64,000 bases of DNA, taken from positions 124,001 through 188,000 of the forward strand of contig QNQO01001176.1 of the NCBI GenBank assembly GCA_003290165.1, given 5' to 3'. Shown piece by piece: positions 46,627-55,400 of the stretch (within the stretch, counting starts at the first letter, position 1; each line of letters starts with the position of its first letter). The notes beneath the pieces are model-generated. The model was not told the origin of the DNA and did no database searches. It saw nothing but the letters and a program-made list of their open reading frames with translations. This stretch comes from Berberis thunbergii (taxonomy: Eukaryota > Streptophyta > Magnoliopsida > Ranunculales > Berberidaceae). The position numbers were made by a program, and so were the translations under genes.

Positions 46627-47411
46627 TCTCCGCTGTGGAGAGGCAGCTATAGTATGTCAAACCTTAATTACTTATCGCAAAACGGGATATAATAACAATT
46701 GATAAGGAAAAACATAAACTAGACAAATATATCATCTAGACTGACCAAAGCCCTAAATCAAAGATTGTACTTGCTGTTATGTTTTTTCATTCTAGATGAT
46801 CGTCGAGGAAAAACCTTGAAGTCTTTGAAGTAGTCGTGATCCATCGTGTTTTCTGTTGTCATATTCCTCTTATCGAATCTTTTCGTTAATCGAATATGGT
46901 CAGTTTTTAAACCTGACACTTTTTGACCTAATGGTGTATTCATCCAAATCTTCTTCATCCGAATTGTTGGAATCAGACTCCTATTCGTTTTCGCAGTTAG
47001 CGTTACGAACCAAATAGTTTACAATAAACGGACTGAACTTCGAATCCTCTTTTTCCAAAATTAATAGTTTACAATAGCTTAATATGTTCCAAAATTACTT
47101 ATTTTTCATTGTAGTTTTCGATAACGAGTATCGGATAATAACATTCTCACATAGTACTTTGAATCATTTTTTTATATACTTCACAGAAACCAGATTTAAT
47201 TACTGCATAAGATTTCCTTGAATGGGCTGGACTAAATTTTCCCTTCCACAATACCCAGTCAAATAAAGATCAGACATAATTTATATCTTTAACAAAATAA
47301 TACAAATTTTCAATTCAAATGTTACAAAATTATATAAATCTTGAGCTTACTCTTTATATACAGATTCCATCGTTAAACTTCCAAAAGATAAACAAAGAAA
47401 ATAAAATTTAC
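45700..47411. repeat. Direct tandem duplication, period about 869 bp
   Basis: Unit 1 (45700-46568) and unit 2 (46569-47411) are nearly identical. Both contain TTATTATGGTTGTCAAAA, TCTCCGCTGTGGAGAGGCAG, TTAATTACTTATCGCAAAAC and CAATTCAAATGTTACAAAAT. Differences include T- and A-tract length and a 20-bp deletion in unit 2. On the minus strand both keep an open frame of about 65-70 codons (LKTDHIRLTKRFDKRNMTTE, then HDYFKDFKVFPRRSSRMKK). In another frame there is an acidic stretch (SDEISSDEEDLDEYT). I do not recognise the protein. The duplication ends 180 bp before the pectinesterase start codon. Confidence 0.85.
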
Positions 47412-47594
47412 CTTCATTTGGTTGACCTTTTAAAGGAAATTATCTTCAAATTTAATCAAGTATATCATCAATGACTCTCTGAAAAATGATCATTCAAATA
47501 AGAGATTCCACAAACCTTCCTTTGGTTTGGGAGATTTACTGAATATTAGACACAACAATTGGTATATATTTTGGTTCTTTAGTTGAAATCATTC

Positions 47595-48949
47595 ATGTTC
47601 ACAAGGTTCTTCATGATGCTTTACTCTCAGTTTATGTTCATCATCATTGGTGTATATTGCAGCACATTTGAACTAATCAATGCAACTGATACAAAGACGC
47701 CAGTAATAGTTTCAAATTCTGCTCAGGAAGATTTCAGTACTATTAGCGATGCAATTGCGCATGCAGTTCCCGAAAACAATTCAAACTGGATTCATATATT
47801 AGTACGCCGAGGCTACTATAGGTATATAAGCATTTGCATTTGATCCTTCTAGTGCAATTTCAGTATTTTTGAACTATATTTGGTTATGAATGCAGGGAGA
47901 AAGTTATAATTCCCCAAAACAAGCAATATGTTTTCTTGCAAGGTGAAGGTAGAACTTCGACAATTGTTACTTACAGTAGTAGTATCAATCTATATGATGC
48001 TACTATTGAAGTGAGTGCAGACAATGTCATCGTAAAAGGCATCACTTTCAAGGTTGTGGCATGAGATTTCTGGTCATATATAGTAACTTGTTAATGTTGC
48101 ACTAAACTTTCATGCATGTTTTGAACCTTATTTCGCAGAATACATTTAATCTTGGCGATGGCAACAAGGTGATAGCACAAGCAGTTGCTGCTTTCATAAT
48201 CGGAGATAAAGTTTCTTTCTACAGATGCGGTTTTGAGAGTGTTCAAGATACGTTGTGGGATGCATCTGGCCGGCATTACTTCAAACAATGCTACATTCAA
48301 GGTGCTATAGATTTCATCATGGGCAATGGCCAATCTGTTTACGATGTAAATAACAACCTTAGTTCCTTAAGTACGTTAATTTTCGATATATAACTACTTG
48401 TAGATTCTCAAGTCATATGTTAACAAAGTGTTTGTTTTTAAGAAATGTGTTATAGATGTTAGGCCGAGGGATTTTTTCCGTGGTTGTATAACAGCTCAAC
48501 ACAGAGATAAAGCACACGAGCCGACTGGTTTTGTATTCAAGTATTGTGTTGTCACCGGGAGCGGCAAGGCCTATCTAGGTAGGCCTTGGGGACCTTATTC
48601 AAGAGTGATATTTTACAAGTCGAAACTTGCAGACATAGTGGTTCCAGAGGGATGGAATGCTTGGGATTATGCCGGCAATGTGTAAGTTTTTTAAAACAAA
48701 TTTTTATAACTTAAACCAAATGTATGATTTGCTCTAACTAATTCACTTTTGTTTCTTTGGTTGGTTCGACAATCTCTATCTAGGAGGCGGGTTACTTACG
48801 CCGAAGATGGTAACACTGGACCTGGGGCAGACACTTCGAACCGTGTTAAATGGGCAAACCATCTCACACAAGAACAAATGAAATTTTTTGTAGGCCAGTC
48901 ATTCAACAATGCCGATGATTGGATACAAAGCCAACCTGTAGATCAGTAA
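47595..48949 (+). CDS. Pectinesterase (pectin methylesterase), type II, five exons
   Basis: Exons are 47595-47821, 47896-48052, 48139-48345, 48443-48681 and 48784-48949, all with GT-AG borders. They sum to 996 bp, or 331 residues. I start at ATG 47595; the codon 12 bases upstream is TTG. Residues 1-22 are hydrophobic (a likely signal peptide), so the enzyme would act in the wall, removing methyl esters from homogalacturonan. Catalytic motifs are all present: GYYRE (74-78), QAVA with Gln142, VQDTL with Gln164 and Asp165, IDFIMG with Asp186, and LGRPWG with Arg244 and Trp246. DFIMG replaces the usual DFIFG. There is no PMEI-like pro-region. The upstream 1.7 kb is a tandem duplication and repeat copy C starts 230 bp downstream. 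Confidence 0.95.
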
Positions 48950-49576
48950 AGATTGCTCCACAACATTCGTTTATATGTACCATATCTCAAAGAACTCTTT
49001 TCTTATTTTTGTCACTATGAAAACTGTTCTTTCTTCGATTAGATTGTCAAATTTGTTGTGCCATGCTAGAGCACCATATTGGATGGCTCTAGTCCTCTGT
49101 AACTACGAACAGAGTAAAGCCATGTATGTAATTGGATTTTGTTAGGACAGAATCGAATAAATGATTGTGTTGAATTGAAAGTATTGGGAATGTACTTTGA
49201 TGATGATAATATTGATAGAGCTATCCAAAGTTTAGAAGAGTGCTTCTACTATATAACAGGTGTTTGTGAAGTTGTAGAGCTTGCCCCACAAGGTGTGGGT
49301 AGTTGATGATGATCATAACATTGATTGAGCTTTGCTTGAAAGCTAATTTAAGGCTAACTAAATATGGATTCCATGCTTGAATAACATAATTATATTGGGG
49401 ACTCCGACCAATACTTGTAGTGCATTTCATCCAATCTCTTAAAGTTCTAATCCATGTAAAGGAAGAATCACTTGCATTTAACATAATGGAGACGAGTATG
49501 ATTAAGCCATCCTACCTACCACCAATGTCATATAGTTCAACATATGCAGTTTAGGAAAAAGGATTGTTTAGTAAGT

Positions 49577-49714
49577 AATTAGATTAATGAGTAGTCATTG
49601 GTAGTCTGGTTGGATGGTTAAGGCTGTGGTGGTTTAACCCTCACGTTTTGGGTTCTATACCCACCAACGGCACGCTTGCCTTTCAAAAAAAGAAAAAAAA
49701 ATTAGATTAATGAG
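49577..49714 (+). mobile_element. SINE with 14-15-bp TSD
   Basis: The element is 49592-49699. It has a box A-like TGGTTGGATGGTTAAGG, a box B-like GGGTTCTATACCCACC and an A-rich tail of about 16 bases. It is flanked by AATTAGATTAATGAG (49577-49591) and the same sequence at 49700-49714. Copies A (ATTAAATTAATGAGTTTTGA near 40020) and B lack it, giving the empty site. Pol III-type promoter boxes are inferred from position and sequence. Confidence 0.9.
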
Positions 49715-51215
49715 TTTCGAGTAATAAATGACCAAAAAAGTCATATTTCGTGAAGATCTCTCCCTTATCCCAACATCAAGATCAAATATTCTTCCTTTTG
49801 TTACCATCTACACTGACAAGAATAGAACCATTAGCATGTTAATTTCACTTGAGGCAGCGACTATTCCATACCATCATTTACTCTTTCTCATATCATTCTA
49901 ATCTTTTACACCACTTACTTTCTTTCCACATCACTATACTTTCCCTTTTCCACACCACCTATATAAAACCAACATTTCTCCCATTCTCATTCAAATCGAA
50001 ACTCAATTCCTCCTTTCCCCATTCGAATTTTTTCTCTCTCCCACATTTAAATCTCTTGCAAAATTGAAACTAATTTTTTCCATCTCCCTAAAAAATCTCT
50101 TACCTCACCCTTAAAATCGAACCCCAAATCGCAACTTCCCAAAAATTTTTCAGAAAAACAAAGTAATCTCATGGAAACTTCAGAAAAAAATTTCAATCAC
50201 AAAAACAAAGTAAACTTTAGAAAAAATTCAGAAATCACAAAAAAAAACATTGTTCACCTGAGACAATGGAGTTTCGGGCGAACAGGAAATTTCAGCAAAA
50301 TTTTTCAGACAGATTTGTGCAATTTTAGTAAAATGACCATAACTTGCTCATTTCAAAACATTTTCAAGTGATTCAAGTTTTGTTTATTAGATAGCTAAGG
50401 GTACTATAACTTTTGTGCTTTGATCAACTTGAGAATCGGTCTCGATCGAGCACATAAGTTAGACGAAAGTCAGGAACATTATCCCTTTTTATTGCGAGAT
50501 AGACAGATTTGCGCGACTTTAGTAAAATGACCATGACTTACTCATTTCAAAACATTTTCAAATGATCCAATTTGTGTTTATAGATAATTCAAAGTAATAC
50601 AATATTTTTGTCTGATCAACTTGAGAATCGGTTTCGATTGAGCACATAAGTCGACCGAAAGTCAAGAACACTATCATGTTTTCATTGCGAGACAAATTTG
50701 CGTGACTTTAGTAAAATGACCATAACTTGCTCATTTCAAAACATTTTCAGGTGATTCAAGTTGTGTTTATTAGATAACTCAGGGTACTACAATTTTATGT
50801 TTGAATGAGCTTGAGAATCGATCTTGATTGAGAATATAAGTTGGTCGAAATTCAGGGACACTATCACGTTTTCACTCCAAGACAGATTTGCGCGACTTTA
50901 GTAAAATGATTATAACTTGCTCATTTCAAAACATTTTCAAGTAATTTAAGTTGTGTTTATAGATAACTCATAGTACTACAACCTTCGTGTTTTGATGAGT
51001 TTGAAAATCGGTCTCAATTGAGGGTTTAAATTGTCGAAAGTTACCCTGTTTGCATTTTTCATTTTGAGTTTAGATTTATGTGTTAAGTTATGCATCTTTA
51101 TTGGTGGTGTGAGTAAGTAAAAAAAAACTCAATGGGGGTGTGAGAAAGAGGAAACAGCGGTATAGGGTAGTCGTTGCCTTTCACTTAATCCATATCATTA
51201 GGTGCCCAATGTGGA

Positions 51216-51410
51216 AACATATAAGAACCTTTCTTATTGTCAAGGAAAGGGGTGAGGAAACCAACGAGGGGGAGGGGTTTTATCACTCATCTCCCTCGAG
51301 ATTTGCACTGTTGCGCATCTCAAGAATGTAGGTGTGCATCTCGAGAAGGTTGAGCGATAGCCCTCCCCCTAGCTGGTTTTCCTCGCCATTTAGAATTTAT
51401 GAACATATAA
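51216..51410. mobile_element. Hairpin MULE (MITE) in copy C, 9-bp TSD AACATATAA
   Basis: The element is 51225-51401 (177 bp). The right end CCTCGCCATTTAGAATTTATG matches the family and the left end TTATTGTCAAGGAAAGG is its degraded counterpart. It is flanked by AACATATAA at 51216-51224 and 51402-51410. Copy B retains the empty site GGAAACATATAACTAAAG near 44790, and copy A has GGAAACACATAACTATAG near 41758. Confidence 0.92.
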
Positions 51411-51763
51411 CTAAGGCAAGAGTGATCGGTGACTGTTATTTATTATGACACTTTGTCATTCTTCTGACTTGGATTTAGGAAATTGAAAAACTAAAATCGC
51501 TTGGAAATACATTGAGCTTGACTGAAGGGGGTGTGAATGGTGTTTGTGATTGTGCTTTAAATAGAAAAAATAAAAAATGTATAAAGACACAAAAAATAAG
51601 CACCGTAAAATCACTCATGAAAATCATGTGGGTAAATGTGAGACCTGAGCCTTATGGCTACCCTAAATGGTATGTTAACACCCATTTAAAAAATAACTTG
51701 TATATGCTACTTTTATGAAACTGAATAGACAAAAGGTTCATGTAAATTGTCATTGCTTGCTTA

Positions 51764-51927
51764 TTTAGACATCAACAATTTTAGGAGTCATGTTTGGTGA
51801 TTATTTTAGGATTTTTTACACTTATACTCCTTCTATAAATGGTGTTTATAGTTGTGTTTTAACGAGAATGGGACAAAAAGTGTTGAAAAAAACCAAACAT
51901 GACTCCCTAAAGTTACTCTTTAGACAT
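51764..51927. mobile_element. Palindromic MITE in copy C, 9-bp TSD TTTAGACAT
   Basis: The element is 51773-51918 (146 bp). The left arm AATTTTAGGAGTCATGTTTGG pairs with the right arm CCAAACATGACTCCCTAAAG. It is flanked by TTTAGACAT at 51764-51772 and 51919-51927. The interior AATGGTGTTTATAGTTGTG recurs in related sequences near 42290 and 42015. Confidence 0.88.
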
Positions 51928-51949
51928 GCTGCTTAAACCAAATGCATCG

Positions 51950-52118
51950 TCAAATATATGATTTGCTCTAAGCCTCTAACTAATTCACTTTTGTTTCTTT
52001 GGTTGGTTCCACAATCTCTATCTAGGAGGCGGGTTACTTACGCCGAAGATGGTAACACTGGACCTGGGGCAGACACTTCAAACCGTGTTAAACCAGGTTA
52101 CTTAAACGGATCGATACA
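51950..52118 (+). pseudogene. Duplicated intron end and last-exon start of the pectinesterase gene
   Basis: This is almost identical to 48717-48855. It contains the end of intron 4 (CTAATTCACTTTTGTTTCTT, then CAATCTCTATCTAG) and codons [20 protein letters not shown] of exon 5. Identity stops after AACCGTGTTAAA, where the parent continues with TGGGCAAACC. The intron piece is retained, so this is a DNA-level duplication and not retroposed cDNA. It is isolated from any other exon. Confidence 0.92.
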
Positions 52119-52421
52119 CACTTTAAACCCAGCAGAAGGATCACATACTAAGCATTCATTGAATGTGCTAAATTTACCAATTCATTTAGCTAAAGAATCC
52201 CCATGAAGATGAGAGCTTGCAAGAGTACATCTAACATCATACGAATTTTCGCCATAGGGTTTTGATCTAACTGTTTAAACATTGTAATCCCCTCAATGTT
52301 TTCACCACTGCTTATTGCACAAACACAATGATGAAGTATAACAAGTAAATTTTACAACTCTGAAAGAATATCTAATTTATCCTACTTTGTTCATTCATTA
52401 CGTCTTCATGTTATAAGAGCT
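52119..52421. other. Short intergenic stretch, no gene seen
   Basis: This lies between the pectinesterase exon fragment and the PEX3 stop codon. It probably includes the PEX3 3' UTR on the minus strand. A frame continuing from the exon fragment (PGYLNGSIHTLNPAEGS) has no recognised homology. Confidence 0.5.
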
Positions 52422-55400
52422 TCAAGGAACCACTGGCATGTTTGCATAGAGAAGAGAACAAAATAATTCGACTTCTGGTAAGCTCCTGACGATTTGAATA
52501 AACTGATTATTACTTGGTTCCTCAAGCAGTGATGAACTTGTTGATGCTACTCTTGGTAAAAGCTTGGCTAATGCAATACCTGATGGCAATTGGCCTTGAG
52601 TGTGCATTCCTATATCATCAATTACGGCCTCCACTACAGATTGCAGTGATATCTCTAACACACTTAGGAACCCCTCACTATATGAGAAAAACATTATCAG
52701 GCATAGGTGTCCAGAAAGAACATTTCAAAGAAGTTATTTACCTAAAATCAGGAATGTGAGTCATTTTGTAAGGGTGCATTTTTTATCAACATATTAGCAA
52801 GTTACCTTGACAAGACTGTGTGTGTCTCAATCATAAGCTGTTCCAGTTTACTTGGGCCTTGAGGCAGTGTCGTGTACTCCGATGACATGGTTGTTAACTG
52901 CTTGCTTACTACAGCACTGTCTGGCATCAAGTAATTCACCCAGTGATGAGGGCCTCCCAACCTTGTGAAGGTGTCAAGTATCTGGGTGATGGTTTCACGA
53001 AGTACCAACGTGTTGAAGGGATCTCTCAGATGTTTTCTATACATGAAGGTAAACTGAAATTGTAAAAAAAAAAAAAAAAAAATTCACATGTAGAACATAA
53101 ACTTGCATGAACCTCAGATTCAATACTCGCACAATTTTCATCAATTCTTCCATTCACCAAAATATTTTTTTAAGAATCTATTGTACTGTATATATATTAG
53201 TGTGTTACCCGTGCCATTGGCGTGGCTACACACATTTTCCCGTAGCACGTATTCGTGCCTTCGGCACTCCCCACCACTTTTGTTTTGTTTGAAATGGGCA
53301 TCATTCAAAAAAAAAATCTAGTTAGACACGTACTCAAATATAATTACAAAAGAATTATAAATCACTTGCACGCATACGCATCGAAACAATCGTAAAATAT
53401 AAAGAAGGGTATGATAATAATTTTCTAAAAATTAATTTGATAAAATATTATTAAGGGTTATTTACATTCTGGGTACATATTATTTTGGGTCTTCACTTTT
53501 TGTTCAATGACGCTGACCTTGAAGAGCCTCATTTTCCAAATGGAGAGAGGTTAGATGGGGGTATGGAGATTGAGTGCCAACGTTCCACCCAATCCATTGA
53601 CTAAAACTAAATGTCTCTTACATTCAATACTCACCAGTTTTCCTTAATGAACGCCATGTAGTCTTTGTGTTCGAACTCAATTTGAGTTCGAACTTTAATA
53701 GCCAAGCATCATAAAGAGAGAATTGATTCGAGTAACGAAGTATTATGATCACACTCGCCTTCCCAATAACCATTCACTAAAGTCATTTACTTTACTTAAT
53801 ACTTTTTATTCCCGAATTGCAAGGCAAGTAGAAATGATATTGATCCATGCAAACACTCATAAGTGAAAAATCCTCCAGATGGATAGTGCAACTTGATAGC
53901 AACAAATTCAGTAAACTCACTCATGTCCCAACTGTATCGAAAGATATAACAAACATAATCAGAAATATCTGGCAAACCTCTCATGCACGTTTTATTTTTC
54001 AGCACTAATGACCATCTGGGATCAATATATAATTGAGATAGTCAATCTAACAACAGTGATTTTTTAGGTTGCTTGACGAGCTGATTCCCGAAAGCCTCAC
54101 ATGGGAAAGATCAGTCGTGCAAGCGAGGTGTTCTGAATCCCTAACAAAGCTGCAGGTGAAGAATCTTTAGAGATGATCACATACGAACCAGTTGAAAACA
54201 ACTCAATCCAAATCCCTAACCAAGCTGCGGGTGAGGAAACTTCAGAGAACAACGTATAACCAGTTGAAACAACTTCATCTCACCTGAATTCTTAGGGCGT
54301 GTTTCATTCCTTAAAACGAAGGGGACTGAAAAAGCGAGGTCGGTATGAGAAGCTATGAATGGATAGAAAATGTGTGGTTGTTGAATCGTAGATAACACTC
54401 AAACTCACGTTTATGTCAGAATTTAATTCCTGTATTTTATGAGAAATGTGTTTCTCTATTTTGTAAAAATTTATAGTTGATAATCACCACCCTCTTGCGA
54501 AAGCCTTATGGAAATAAGATTATTCAACCATACACACCCTAGTGTCTTTGCGAGATCTCAGGATGTGATAAGAAAGAATAGAAATTTGTACTATCGTTAA
54601 TCAAGAACCCCAGAGGTGCATTTTTTTTGCCAGCAAGAAAATATGGAACTGGATGGAGATTCAAATAGCATGCAATTTGAATATTGAGAGGGAATTGATG
54701 TGCATGATGCAGAATTGAGTGATGTCACTAATATCACCACTACAAGGAAAAGCACTATGTAATGGACCACAATGTTCACTATCAAGAAGGGAACTGGAGC
54801 CTCCAAATTGTGCCTCCATTAATAGTTGAGGGACAGAAGGTGGTGCAAACAAGTATTCTGACTGGACAAGAAGAACTGAGGACGTGAGCACTATGTGGTG
54901 TGAAATTTCATTGGAAGAAGACTACCTTATGGCTCAAGGGAACTACTCTAATTAGAATGCAAGGGATGAAAGGTTCTTTTGGCATGTGTCCATAGACGTA
55001 AGGTGTTTATTCAAAATTTTCAAGAATGGAAGAGTGACAGAAGTTTTCAGCTTGGTTTAGTGCATACAGCAATTATTTATTGTTTGACCATGGAAGACTT
55101 TCACTGGGGAGGACGTGAAAGTATTGAGCTCTATTCCAGCATTGGTGAACCTGCAAACGACATCTTTTTTTATGGAATCCAGAGGGGATCCAATCTGTTG
55201 CTAGTGGTTTGGAAACATCAATGCTACACAAAGTGACAGAGGACATGACAAGAATGTCTTTCTCCAGGGTGTAGAAATTGATTCTAAAAGACAAAATCCG
55301 CCCGTGTTTGTAATCAACAGTGAGAGTTATGCTAGAGGTGGAATACTCTTGGAAACCCATTAAAATGTGGACATTGGATAGGTTTTGGACACTCACTACA

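Larger units (their letters stand above)
49176..51930. repeat. Three-copy long repeat, copy C
   Basis: It begins just after the pectinesterase gene with GAAAGTATTGGGAATG and matches copy A through 49410, then A and B onward. It carries three insertions not present in A or B: a SINE (49592), a hairpin MULE (51225) and a MITE (51773). It has four 180-bp units instead of three. Its right edge abuts a fragment of the pectinesterase last exon. Confidence 0.8.

Noticed and set aside
47583..47594. Start of pectinesterase at 47583
   Set aside because: The codon there is TTG. The first ATG in frame is 47595, which leaves a good signal peptide.
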